From NCBI GenBank assembly GCA_015066565.1, contig SVOB01000001.1, positions 992,001-1,056,000 on the forward strand: a stretch of DNA of 64,000 bases, read 5' to 3'. The notes beneath the pieces were generated by a model. The model was not told where the DNA came from and made no database searches. It saw only the letters and a list, made by a program, of their open reading frames with translations. Shown in pieces: positions 9,260 to 19,085 of the stretch. Position 1 is the first letter of the stretch. Every line of letters starts with the position of its first letter. The DNA comes from Oscillospiraceae bacterium (GTDB taxonomy: Bacteria; Bacillota; Clostridia; Oscillospirales; Acutalibacteraceae). A program made the translations under genes and the position numbers.

Positions 9260-9847
9260 ATGAAAAATGAAATTGCATTAAAAAAACTCATTATTGTATT
9301 CGGCATTGTGCTTGCAGTCGGATTATCAGTTTTCTGCGGATGTCAAAGACAGTCAACCGTATCATACGATGAGGCTGTTAATATGGCTGAAAAATATCTG
9401 ACAGAAAACAAGTATGAACTCAAAAAAGAAGTCAAGGATTATCAGTACGGAGAACAAACAATAATAACAGCTTCAAAAGGTGAACATAAATATTCTATAA
9501 CTTTTTATTCCGACACAAATAATGAAACCTCGATTGCTTACGAAACGGAAACGATTAATCTGTACAAAGATGCACAATCTGTTTACAGTAAAATCGATTA
9601 TGTTTTTTTTGAGAACTTGGCAAAGGTTTTAAAAGACAAAGATACTAATGCAAAAGAAATCAAAAAAGCCGTTGAAAATAAAAAAGATTATTACGATAAC
9701 GGACATCCTGAAGGACCGGATACTGAAGGATATAAGATGGTAAAAATCTATGGGCAAAATTTCGGTAATATGAGAGTTCTTTATTATCTACAAGGCAATG
9801 ACATCTATAATGTTGAAAGAGTCATTGTTCAGGGAGTGTGCGGATGA
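9260..9847 (+). CDS. Small predicted lipoprotein/membrane-anchored protein
   Basis: N-terminal hydrophobic segment KLIIVFGIVLAVGLSVFCGCQ; ATG at 9260 chosen over the upstream in-frame start. Confidence 0.65.
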   Translation: MKNEIALKKLIIVFGIVLAVGLSVFCGCQRQSTVSYDEAVNMAEKYLTENKYELKKEVKDYQYGEQTIITASKGEHKYSITFYSDTNNETSIAYETETINLYKDAQSVYSKIDYVFFENLAKVLKDKDTNAKEIKKAVENKKDYYDNGHPEGPDTEGYKMVKIYGQNFGNMRVLYYLQGNDIYNVERVIVQGVCG

Positions 9848-10431
9848 ATATGAAAAACAAATCTCTTAAAATAATAATTATTATCTTCGCAGTTATTATT
9901 ACAGTCGGTTTCTCGGTTTTCGGCTGGCATATAATCAAAAATCGGCTGACAGACCCGTCACGACAGGCTTCTCCTGTTCTGAAAGCCATAACCAGAAACC
10001 GTGATGATAATAAAATTAACTATTCCGTAATTTACGACAGCGGAAATATAGCGGAAACGGAAGCCTTCATCCCCGATAAAGTCGTATTTTTAAATGCGGG
10101 TTCCAATTATGTATCCAAAGTTGAAAACGGAAAAATTATTGTTACTCTTGACAGAACAAGGTTGACCGATTCAAACGGAAACGAGGTTGAACCCGACGAA
10201 ACCGTTAAAAAGCTTATGAAAACCCTTGCAAGAGAATCGGAGCACGATATACTCGGGGCAATAATCATAATCGACGGCGACAACTATTATGCTTTTGTTG
10301 AGCATAACGTCAATTTATGTGTTCCGTGTCACCTTTACAGATATGAAAAGAATGAAGATACGTTAACCGATTTATACTGTTGGAATTATGTTGACCTTAT
10401 AGGAATTGCAGAGTATGAAAATGAAGAATAA
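9844..10431 (+). CDS. Small membrane-anchored extracytoplasmic protein
   Basis: N-terminal KIIIIIFAVIITVGFSVFGWHIIKNRL; overlaps previous ORF. Confidence 0.65.
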   Translation: MNMKNKSLKIIIIIFAVIITVGFSVFGWHIIKNRLTDPSRQASPVLKAITRNRDDNKINYSVIYDSGNIAETEAFIPDKVVFLNAGSNYVSKVENGKIIVTLDRTRLTDSNGNEVEPDETVKKLMKTLARESEHDILGAIIIIDGDNYYAFVEHNVNLCVPCHLYRYEKNEDTLTDLYCWNYVDLIGIAEYENEE

Positions 10432-11272
10432 ATCTAAAATTAAAATAGCTCTTATTGTCTGCGCGGTTGTTCTTTTAATCGGCTTATCGGTTTTCTTCGG
10501 CGGAAGAATAATAAAAAAAGAGCTAAATTCGCTTTTTGAAAAAGGTCCGTTTTACGACCCGATAGAAATAAGCGATACGGTTTCGCTGTATAATCTTGAT
10601 AGCGAAAAGCAGGAAATCAGGGTTAAGAGCGAAAATTCAAAGGAGATAACCTTAGGAAACCTTAATAACATAGTAAAGGCCTGCGTGGATAAAAATCATC
10701 TCGCATATTTTGAACGGGTGGTCCATCTCGGCGTTGAGCCGATTTATACGGTTAAGCCCGGCATCAGCGAATGGGAAGTGTATGAACAGCGCTTTATTGT
10801 TGTTGACCTTTCTTCAATGAAGGAAGAAAAATTTGACAATCAGGCTTCTTTCAACAAATACTGCGAAGAAAACGGGCTGTCGTTTGTCGATTGGAAATAT
10901 TCAACCGGATGGAAATATGAATTAAAAAAGCTTTCGGACGATTGGGTCGTATATGATTTTGAGGGCTTGAAAACCGATAAAATCTGTTACAGAAACAGTA
11001 TTGTTTACGAGGGGTTTGTCACAAAGCTCGAAGAGACAGATAAAAGGGTTGATATAACTTTAAAAATCCCCGACGCTCTATTATGGGAATTGCCGTTGGA
11101 GGCCAATAAGGGTATCGCCCTTTCCGAAACGCCGACAGATGTTTATAAAATCGACCTTGTAACAAAGGACGAAGGCACATACGGCGTTAATTTTCACAGA
11201 AAAGAACCTGTTTACGCAACGATTGACCTGTCGGTTGATTTAAGCGCAAACGGAGTAACACAAAAAGACTGA
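10415..11272 (+). CDS. Small membrane-anchored extracytoplasmic protein
   Basis: N-terminal KIALIVCAVVLLIGLSVFFGGRIIKKEL; overlaps previous ORF. Confidence 0.65.
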   Translation: MKMKNKSKIKIALIVCAVVLLIGLSVFFGGRIIKKELNSLFEKGPFYDPIEISDTVSLYNLDSEKQEIRVKSENSKEITLGNLNNIVKACVDKNHLAYFERVVHLGVEPIYTVKPGISEWEVYEQRFIVVDLSSMKEEKFDNQASFNKYCEENGLSFVDWKYSTGWKYELKKLSDDWVVYDFEGLKTDKICYRNSIVYEGFVTKLEETDKRVDITLKIPDALLWELPLEANKGIALSETPTDVYKIDLVTKDEGTYGVNFHRKEPVYATIDLSVDLSANGVTQKD

Positions 11273-11293
11273 ATTGAATTTTTCGGTTTAATT

Positions 11294-11337
11294 AAAACAG
11301 CGGAGTTACCGTAACGGCAACTCCGCTGTTTTTTTAT
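11294..11337. terminator. Rho-independent terminator between convergent genes
   Basis: AAACAGCGGAGTT-accgtaacggc-AACTCCGCTGTTTTTTT. Confidence 0.85.
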
Positions 11338-11343
11338 TTTTAT

Positions 11344-12312
11344 TTATTCCCCTGCTTTTAGCTGTCTTATATCCTCGCCGCAAAATTCAATTTCTTTGTA
11401 GCTGCCCATTATCCTTGATGTTAGCCTTTGCTCATATCTTTTTTCAATTTCGTCAAAGTCAAAATTGGAGCTGATGATCGTCGGCTTGCCCTCGCAAAGC
11501 CTTGTGTTGATGATATTGTATATTGCGGAAACTGTGAACGCCGTTGAAAATTCAACACCCAGATCGTCGATAATCAGCAAATCACAGTCAAAAAGAATAT
11601 CCTCGGTTGTTCCCTCGGGAGAACGGCTTCTGCCAAACTTTTCACGTTCAATTTTTGAAATCAAATTCTGTGCGGAACCGTAAACAACATTATATCCCTT
11701 TTTGATAACCTCGTTTGCTATCGCGAGCGAAAGATGGGTTTTGCCAAGACCTACGCCCCCGTGCATATAAAGGTTATCCGACCTTGTTGAAAAATCATCC
11801 GCATAATCCTTGCAGAAATTAAAAACATCTTTCATCATTTCTTTTTCTTCGGGATTGGCGTAATAATCAAGTGAAAAAGAGTCAAAACCCGAAAGCTTGA
11901 GCCTTGAAGTTTTCGACAGTTCTTCAGATGTAATCTGTTCAAGTATTTTTAAGTGACAGGCGCAGAATTTACCGTTGTAAAACCCCGTGTCAGAACATTT
12001 TTTACAGGTGTACGGGACTTCTAGATAATCCTCGGCGAAGCCATTTGATTTAAGCAAAGCCACTTTCTTTTCCTGTGCAGCCAGATTTTTTTCGGCAAGA
12101 AGTTCAATATATTTTTTTGAATCCTCGCTTTTCATCCCAAGAGCCTTGATAATACTAAGCCCTGCAGATGCGACTTCATTTTCGAGAATGCCGATTTCGG
12201 GGCATTTTTTAATTACCTCTTTGTGACGCAGCGAAGCACGTGCTTCGGCTGAAGTGCGCCTTTGTTCAAGAATTACCCTTGCTTTTTCAAGAGTTTCAAT
12301 GCCGTATGCCAT
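11344..12312 (-). CDS. DnaC/DnaI-like helicase-loader ATPase
   Basis: Zn-binding CKKCSDTGFYNGKFCACH, Walker A GGVGLGKTHL, LLIIDDLG Walker B. Confidence 0.9.
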   Translation of the reverse strand: MAYGIETLEKARVILEQRRTSAEARASLRHKEVIKKCPEIGILENEVASAGLSIIKALGMKSEDSKKYIELLAEKNLAAQEKKVALLKSNGFAEDYLEVPYTCKKCSDTGFYNGKFCACHLKILEQITSEELSKTSRLKLSGFDSFSLDYYANPEEKEMMKDVFNFCKDYADDFSTRSDNLYMHGGVGLGKTHLSLAIANEVIKKGYNVVYGSAQNLISKIEREKFGRSRSPEGTTEDILFDCDLLIIDDLGVEFSTAFTVSAIYNIINTRLCEGKPTIISSNFDFDEIEKRYEQRLTSRIMGSYKEIEFCGEDIRQLKAGE

Positions 12313-13298
12313 CAGTCATTCACCTTCTTTTCGTATTTTAATCTCTTGCTTTTGTTTCGTTGCTTAACCTTTTCTATATCATAAGTCGGTTTTTTGCTTT
12401 TCTTTGGTGCGATTTTAGTTTTTGTTTCTTTGAAAGCTTTAACATCATCCGTCGTCTTAACGCCCTGTTTCTTCCAGTTAAGAAGAATTCCATTGACATA
12501 ATTAAAACTCGGGTTTTTAATTTCACGTTCAACCATTTCGTCAAACGCTCTTAAGATAAGAGCGTTTGAGAAGCCCGCTTCAATCCATTCGTTTATATAC
12601 TGCGCCTGTCTTGCGAACGGCCTTTCGTTCTTTATGTCGTAATGCTGTTTAATCTCGTCAAAAACAGCGTTCGCACTGTTCATACGGTCAATATATTCGT
12701 TCGCTGCTTCGTGAGTGGTTATATCTTTTTCTGCCCAGATTTTAGCCGTTTTTGTAATTTCAACCGCTGCGGTTCTTCCCGTTTCTTTAAGATAGGAAAG
12801 CATCATAAGAATAACGTCAACGGGAAGCCCGTAGTAATCGTGAACCATAAGAAGCCTTGACTGACCGTCCCAGCCGATAGTTCTTCCGAGCATTTTCTGA
12901 GCCTCGTTGAAAAGATATTCAAGCTCCTTGCTCTCTTTAAGGCGTGCTTCAACCTGTTCCATAGTCGGCTTGACAATGGGTATTGAAGAAACCTCTTTTT
13001 TCTCTTCTTCGGGTTCCTTTTTTGTTTCTTTTTCGATTGTCTTAATGGGCTTGGGCTGTTCGCCGTCCGAAATCAAAATTCCCTCGCTGACCCAGAAATC
13101 AATCGCGTCCTTTACGTCGTCCTCATTCTTTTTAAGATATTTTGAAAGAAAGGCAGGGCTGTTGTCCTCAAGGTTATTTTTCGCAATAAGCAATAAAACC
13201 TTAAGCTGTAACTCGGAAGATAAAAATATGTAATTTTCAACAACCGCGTCGGGCAACACGAACACCGAGCCGTAAGCGGCGGGATTTAATTTATACAT
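12312..13298 (-). CDS. DnaD-domain replication initiation protein
   Basis: DnaD-like C-terminal domain (WIEAGFSNALILRAFDEMVEREIKNPSFNYVNGILLNWKKQGV); coupled to the DnaI-like gene. Confidence 0.85.
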   Translation of the reverse strand: MYKLNPAAYGSVFVLPDAVVENYIFLSSELQLKVLLLIAKNNLEDNSPAFLSKYLKKNEDDVKDAIDFWVSEGILISDGEQPKPIKTIEKETKKEPEEEKKEVSSIPIVKPTMEQVEARLKESKELEYLFNEAQKMLGRTIGWDGQSRLLMVHDYYGLPVDVILMMLSYLKETGRTAAVEITKTAKIWAEKDITTHEAANEYIDRMNSANAVFDEIKQHYDIKNERPFARQAQYINEWIEAGFSNALILRAFDEMVEREIKNPSFNYVNGILLNWKKQGVKTTDDVKAFKETKTKIAPKKSKKPTYDIEKVKQRNKSKRLKYEKKVND

Positions 13299-13382
13299 TA
13301 TTCTTCCACCCCTGACGAATAATAAAGGAAATTCATTTTAACACAGATTTAACGTCTTTTAAATAGCCAAAGTGACGAAAAT

Positions 13383-14012
13383 CTACATTATTTTTTTACA
13401 TATATCGCTTAACGGGCAACCGTCGCATTTGGGATTTCTCGCCGAGCAGGTATCCCTGCCGAAAAGCACAATCCTGTGGCAGAAATTGTTGCTTTCTTCA
13501 GGCGGAAGAATTTTTTTGAGCGCCATTTCAAGCTTGTACGGGTCCTTTGTTTCGGCAAGCCCTATTCTGTTCGTAATTCTTATAAGGTGGGTGTCCGTTA
13601 CAACCGTCGGCTTATGATAGACGTCGCCGACAATAAGGTTTGCGGTCTTTCTTCCGACACCCTGTAAGGAGGTTAATTCCTCAATTGTGTCGGGAACCTT
13701 ACCGTCAAATTCATCACGGATTTTAGTCGCAATAGCGATAATGTCCCTCGCCTTTCCGTGATAAAAACCGCAGGAATGAATTATGCTTTCAATATCCTTT
13801 ACGTCGGCGTTGGCATAGTCGTCAAGCGTTTTGTATTTTGAAAACAAAACGGGCGTAACCATATTGACCCTTGCGTCCGTACACTGCGCCGAAAGCCTTG
13901 TCGCAATAAGCAGTTCAAGCGGATTTTCATATTCAAGCGAGCAAATGGCGTCGGGATAGATTTTCTTTAATCTTTCAATACATTCCCTCGCCCGTTCCTT
14001 CTTTGTCATCAA
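13383..14012 (-). CDS. nth: Endonuclease III
   Basis: HhH LQGVGRKTANLI; C-terminal 4Fe-4S motif CSARNPKCDGCPLSDIC. Confidence 0.96.
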   Translation of the reverse strand: MMTKKERARECIERLKKIYPDAICSLEYENPLELLIATRLSAQCTDARVNMVTPVLFSKYKTLDDYANADVKDIESIIHSCGFYHGKARDIIAIATKIRDEFDGKVPDTIEELTSLQGVGRKTANLIVGDVYHKPTVVTDTHLIRITNRIGLAETKDPYKLEMALKKILPPEESNNFCHRIVLFGRDTCSARNPKCDGCPLSDICKKIM

Positions 14013-14228
14013 ATCACATCCGTAAAAAAGATAGATTTATTATACTGGTCATTTTAAAAAAACGCAATAGCATAAAATTTGTCACCCGACCCCTGACAAG
14101 CATATTATGTTAAAGGACAGTTACTTTAAGGACAAACAAGCGAAGGCACAGGACGTACGGTGGAGAAATCCCTTATGAACAGCCGCGCGCCCTTTCGCAT
14201 TATATAGATTTTCGCCTCTGTGAATTTT

Positions 14229-14412
14229 GCAGGGGCGATATTTATTCTCGCAGGGGCGGTCATTGGCTGCCCGCAAACCAGCCTCCCTTGTGCAAAGGGA
14301 GGTGTCATGCAAGGCGTGACGGAAGGATTGTCAAATAGCGAAGACGTAACCTCGGCAGCCCGTAAGGATAGATATTATTTATTTCGGAGCGTCGTGTGCC
14401 TCTCCCTACGGA
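14229..14412. repeat. Dispersed mosaic hairpin repeat, copy B
   Basis: GGGCGGTCATTGGCTGCCCGCAAACCAGCCTCCCTTGTGCAAAGGGAGGTGTCATGCAAGGCGTGACGGAAGGATTGTCAAATAGCGAAGACGTAACCTCG closely matches copy A. Confidence 0.85.
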
Positions 14413-14591
14413 ATATTAATTGTTAAAAATGTGCAAAATAAAATGTATATAAAACAATAATTAGTTCAATAAAGAAAAAATTAAAAAATCAATGGAAAAA
14501 TAAAACAATATCTGTTATAATGGCTATTGGTTTAGTTTCAGGCACAAGAAACTGCCTAAAAGAAGTTAATAATTTTTTGGAGGTTATAAAA

Positions 14592-17216
14592 ATGAGCCAT
14601 AAGTACGTTTACTTATTCTCAGAGGGCAACGCTAATATGCGTGAGCTTCTCGGCGGTAAAGGCGCTAACCTTGCTGAGATGACCAATATCGGTCTTCCCG
14701 TTCCGCAGGGCTTTACAATCAGCACCGAAGCTTGCACAAGATACTATGATGACGGCAGAAAAATCGCTGACGACATTATGGAGCAGATTGACGAATACAT
14801 CGTCAAGATGGAAGAAATCACAGGCAAAAAGTTCGGCGATAAGGAGAACCCGCTTCTCGTTTCCGTCCGTTCAGGCGCTCGCGCTTCAATGCCCGGTATG
14901 ATGGACACAATCCTCAACCTCGGTCTTAACGAGGACGTTGTTGCAGTAATGGCTGAAAAGTCAAACAATCCCCGTTGGGCTTGGGACTGCTACAGAAGAT
15001 TTATCCAGATGTATTCCGACGTTGTTATGGAAGTCGGCAAAAAGTATTTTGAACAGCTTATCGACGAGATGAAAGAAGCTCGCGGCGTTAAGCAGGACGT
15101 TGAGCTTACAGCTGACGACCTTAAAGAGCTCGCTTCTCAGTTCAAGGCTGAGTACAAGTCAAAGATCGGCAAGGATTTCCCGACCGATCCTAAAGAACAG
15201 CTTAAGGGCGCTATCGAAGCAGTATTCCGTTCATGGGATAACCCGAGAGCTAACGTTTACCGCCGTGATAACGATATTCCGTATTCATGGGGTACAGCAG
15301 TTAACGTACAGATGATGGCATTCGGTAATATGGGCGACGATTGCGGTACAGGCGTTGCGTTCACACGTGACCCCGCTACAGGCGCTAAGGGCCTTATGGG
15401 CGAGTTCCTTACTAACGCTCAGGGCGAAGACGTTGTTGCAGGCGTTCGTACTCCCATGCCGATAGCTGAAATGGCTGATAAATTCCCCGAGGCATTTGCG
15501 CAGTTCACAAAGGTTTGCGCTATCCTTGAGGACCACTACAGAGATATGCAGGATATGGAGTTCACCGTTGAAAAGGGCAAGCTCTATATGCTTCAGACAA
15601 GAAACGGTAAGAGAACTGCAAAGGCTGCTCTTAAAATCGCTTGTGACCTCGTTGACGAGGGCATGATTGACGAGAAGAAGGCCGTTGCTATGATCGACCC
15701 GAGAAACCTTGACACTCTTCTTCACCCGCAGTTCGACGCTAAAGCTCTTAAGGCTGCTACACCTATGGGCAAGGGTCTCGGCGCTTCTCCCGGCGCTGCC
15801 TGCGGTAAGATTGTCTTCACGGCTGAGGACGCTGAAAGCTGGAACGCAAGAGGCGAAAAGGTTGTTCTTGTCCGTCTTGAGACTTCACCCGAAGATATTA
15901 CAGGTATGAAGGCTTCACAGGGTATCCTCACAGTTCGCGGCGGTATGACTTCACACGCTGCAGTTGTTGCGCGCGGTATGGGTACTTGCTGTGTATCCGG
16001 TTGCGGCGACATCAAGATGGATGAAGAAAACAAGAAGTTTGACCTCGGCGGCAAGACATTCCACGAGGGTGACTATATTTCAATCGACGGTTCAACAGGT
16101 AACATCTATGACGGTATTATCCCGACTGTTGACGCTGAAATCGCAGGCGAGTTCGGCAGAATTATGGCTTGGGCTGACAAGTACAGAAAGCTTAAGGTTC
16201 GCACTAACGCCGACACACCCGCAGACGCTAAAAAGGCCCGTGAGCTCGGCGCTGAAGGCATCGGCCTTTGCCGTACAGAGCATATGTTCTTCGAGCCCGA
16301 AAGAATCGGCGCTTTCAGAGAAATGATCTGCGCTGAAACTGTTGAAGAGAGAGAAGCTGCTCTTGAGAAGATTCTTCCCTATCAGCAGGGCGACTTTGAA
16401 AAGCTCTATGAAGCTCTTGAGGGCTGCCCGGTAACAATCCGTTTCCTTGACCCGCCTCTTCACGAGTTCGTTCCCACAGAAGAAGCCGACATCAAGGCTC
16501 TTGCAGACGCTCAGGGCAAAACAGTTGAATACATCAAGCAGGTTATCTCTGACCTCCACGAGTTCAACCCGATGATGGGTCACCGTGGCTGCCGTCTTAC
16601 AGTAACTTATCCCGAAATCGCTAAGATGCAGACAAAGGCTGTTATCCGCGCCGCTATCAACGTTAAGAAAGCTCATCCCGATTGGGCTATCGTTCCCGAA
16701 ATCATGATTCCTCTTGTAGGCGAGGTTAAGGAGCTTAAGTACGTTAAGGACATTGTTGTTGCAACTGCTGACGCTGAAATCGCTGCTGCAGGCAGTGACC
16801 TTAAGTATGAAGTAGGCACAATGATTGAAATTCCGAGAGCTGCTCTTACAGCTGACGAAATCGCTAAGGAAGCTGAGTTCTTCTGCTTCGGCACCAACGA
16901 TCTTACTCAGATGACTTACGGCTTCAGCCGTGACGACGCAGGCAAGTTCCTCGGCGCTTACTATGACAAGAAGATTTTTGAAAACGATCCGTTCGCTAAG
17001 CTCGACCAGACAGGCGTTGGCAAGCTTATGGAAATGGCAGTTGAAATGGGCAAGAAGGTTCGTCCCGAAATGCACTGCGGTATCTGCGGTGAGCACGGCG
17101 GCGACCCCGTATCCGTTGAGTTCTGCCACAGAATCGGTCTTGATTATGTTTCCTGCTCGCCGTTCCGTGTTCCGATTGCACGTCTCGCAGCAGCTCAGGC
17201 AGCAATTAAGGACTAA
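14592..17216 (+). CDS. ppdK: Pyruvate, phosphate dikinase
   Basis: YLFSEGNANMRELLGGKGANLAEMTNIGLPVPQGFTIST; GGMTSHAAVVARGMG catalytic His motif; ATG 14592 preceded by ttggaggtt. Confidence 0.97.
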   Translation: MSHKYVYLFSEGNANMRELLGGKGANLAEMTNIGLPVPQGFTISTEACTRYYDDGRKIADDIMEQIDEYIVKMEEITGKKFGDKENPLLVSVRSGARASMPGMMDTILNLGLNEDVVAVMAEKSNNPRWAWDCYRRFIQMYSDVVMEVGKKYFEQLIDEMKEARGVKQDVELTADDLKELASQFKAEYKSKIGKDFPTDPKEQLKGAIEAVFRSWDNPRANVYRRDNDIPYSWGTAVNVQMMAFGNMGDDCGTGVAFTRDPATGAKGLMGEFLTNAQGEDVVAGVRTPMPIAEMADKFPEAFAQFTKVCAILEDHYRDMQDMEFTVEKGKLYMLQTRNGKRTAKAALKIACDLVDEGMIDEKKAVAMIDPRNLDTLLHPQFDAKALKAATPMGKGLGASPGAACGKIVFTAEDAESWNARGEKVVLVRLETSPEDITGMKASQGILTVRGGMTSHAAVVARGMGTCCVSGCGDIKMDEENKKFDLGGKTFHEGDYISIDGSTGNIYDGIIPTVDAEIAGEFGRIMAWADKYRKLKVRTNADTPADAKKARELGAEGIGLCRTEHMFFEPERIGAFREMICAETVEEREAALEKILPYQQGDFEKLYEALEGCPVTIRFLDPPLHEFVPTEEADIKALADAQGKTVEYIKQVISDLHEFNPMMGHRGCRLTVTYPEIAKMQTKAVIRAAINVKKAHPDWAIVPEIMIPLVGEVKELKYVKDIVVATADAEIAAAGSDLKYEVGTMIEIPRAALTADEIAKEAEFFCFGTNDLTQMTYGFSRDDAGKFLGAYYDKKIFENDPFAKLDQTGVGKLMEMAVEMGKKVRPEMHCGICGEHGGDPVSVEFCHRIGLDYVSCSPFRVPIARLAAAQAAIKD

Positions 17217-17253
17217 GATTTAAGAAAAACGATTTTCAGTTTTCAAAATAGAG

Positions 17254-17284
17254 AAAGCGGCTATCACGGATAGCCGCTTTTTTA
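17254..17284 (+). terminator. Rho-independent terminator
   Basis: AAAGCGGCTATCACGGATAGCCGCTTTTTT. Confidence 0.85.
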
Positions 17285-17439
17285 TGCCTTTTTCAAAAAT
17301 AAGGATATTTACTGCGCTTAAAATAATATATTATATTAATAATTTGTTACATTAATTGACATTCACATTCTGTTGTGATATAACTGTTTTTGCTGACTGC
17401 AAAAGCGCTGTCAGTATACCCCAAAGGAGACACACGGTT

Positions 17440-18531
17440 ATGAAAGAAAAAAGAACAACGGCATTTTTAATTTTTATTTCAATCGCTGTATGCGTAAGCA
17501 TAGCGTTGTCTGTTGTAACACTTGCCGGGCAGACAAAGGCGATGAAAAAAATTGAGGAAATTCAGGGCTTCGGCGAAGACGTAAATCTTGAGGACGGCGT
17601 CGTTATCGCAGGCGAATACGAAATCAAATCTACCCTTCCGATTTCCGAAGCTTATAAAACAGGCGACAAATCAGCCTTAAGCGATTTTGAAAAAGAAACG
17701 CTTGATATGGCGACGGATGTGCTTGACGGAATTATTGAAGACGGAATGTCGGATTTTGAAAAGGAAAAAGCAGTTTACGACTATCTTACAAAAAATCTGA
17801 CAAACGATACGGGTATTCTTACCGTTATTTCAAACAATGACGACGGCGGCGATAATCCCCATGACGTTCTTAAATATCACAACGCGGTTTGCGTAGGCTA
17901 TGCGACCACCTTCAGAATGTTCATGCAGATGCTCGATATTGAATGTAAGGTAATCCATTCTTCGGACCTTATTCACTCATGGAATCTCGTTAAGCTCGAC
18001 GACGGCTGGTATCACACCGACTGCTATATGGACAACGGAATGAATACATACCACAATTTCAATATGAACGATGAACGCTGTTCACAGGACCACGACTGGA
18101 CAAGAGAGTATTTCCCTGAAGCTAAGGGTAAAAAATACAACTATGTTTTCTCGGTATGCGAAACACTTGACGATATTTACTCGGTTCCCTCGTGGCTTGT
18201 TGAAGCGATTGACAACGGCGAATCTTTAAAGAGCTGTACCTTCAAAGAAGAAATCAACTCCGAGAACGAGAACGCGGCTCAGTATATGGTTGACCAGCTT
18301 GTTTCTCAGCTGGACGGCGATTGCGCGATTAACTATGACTGGATGCTCAACGAGAAATCACAGTACGTTCTCTGCTTCTATATTGATTACGTTAACGACG
18401 AAAACATTCCGGCAGAGCTTGACGACGAAACAGCCGCTGAAATCGACAACGCTATCGCCGAGGCTCTCGGAATTGACACAAGCGAATTTGACGATATGAA
18501 TGATGAATTTGTTGACGAGGTAGATTATTAA
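17440..18531 (+). CDS. Membrane-anchored transglutaminase-like protein
   Basis: N-terminal TM; NAVCVGYATTFRMFMQMLDIECKVI...HSWNLVKLDDGWYHTDCYMD gives the C-H-D transglutaminase-like signature. Confidence 0.85.
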   Translation: MKEKRTTAFLIFISIAVCVSIALSVVTLAGQTKAMKKIEEIQGFGEDVNLEDGVVIAGEYEIKSTLPISEAYKTGDKSALSDFEKETLDMATDVLDGIIEDGMSDFEKEKAVYDYLTKNLTNDTGILTVISNNDDGGDNPHDVLKYHNAVCVGYATTFRMFMQMLDIECKVIHSSDLIHSWNLVKLDDGWYHTDCYMDNGMNTYHNFNMNDERCSQDHDWTREYFPEAKGKKYNYVFSVCETLDDIYSVPSWLVEAIDNGESLKSCTFKEEINSENENAAQYMVDQLVSQLDGDCAINYDWMLNEKSQYVLCFYIDYVNDENIPAELDDETAAEIDNAIAEALGIDTSEFDDMNDEFVDEVDY

Positions 18532-19031
18532 TGAAAAAAAGACTTTTATTCATAACATTCGGCGTCGTAATGCTTCTTTCTGTCGCTCTCTGCGCCTGTG
18601 CAGGTAAAACAGAAAAATCCAAGGTCAGTATGTACGACCTTAAAAACGCTATGGCAAACGCAACGGAAAGCTTCGGCGAAATGTCCTACGCCAGTTCGGA
18701 GGACGACGACGCTCAGGGAATATTCGCCAATATTTCGGATATGGACTATTCAAAGGTTGAAAGCTTTTTCATCTATTATGCAACCGACGGAACCGGCAAC
18801 GCAGACGAAATCGCCGTAATTAAAGTAAAAAATGACGACGATGTTTCAGTTGCAAGAAAGGCTCTTGAGGACCACCTTGCAAAACGCACTGCTTTGTATT
18901 CAACCTATGACAAAACCCAGCTCAAAAAGCTTGACAGCGCAAAGGTTACCGTAAGCGGCGGCTATGCCGCGCTCGTAGTAGGTGACGACGCAGAAAAAAT
19001 AACAAACGCCTTTAACGAATTTTTAAAATAA
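18531..19031 (+). CDS. Lipoprotein resembling the DUF4358 family
   Basis: Lipobox LSVALCACAG; MYDLKNAMANA...; translationally coupled (TAATG) to preceding gene. Confidence 0.65.
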   Translation: MKKRLLFITFGVVMLLSVALCACAGKTEKSKVSMYDLKNAMANATESFGEMSYASSEDDDAQGIFANISDMDYSKVESFFIYYATDGTGNADEIAVIKVKNDDDVSVARKALEDHLAKRTALYSTYDKTQLKKLDSAKVTVSGGYAALVVGDDAEKITNAFNEFLK

Positions 19032-19085
19032 AGACCGTTAAAAGAATTAAAAGGTCATTTTGTTTTAACTGTTCCGAGGTGAAAA

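Noticed and set aside
15285-15725. 146-aa - ORF antisense to ppdK
   Set aside because: Shadow ORF within a conserved gene.
16092-17129. 345-aa antisense ORF inside ppdK (minus strand)
   Set aside because: Mirrors the strongly supported ppdK frame; long antisense ORFs arise from codon bias. No SD, no recognisable domain.
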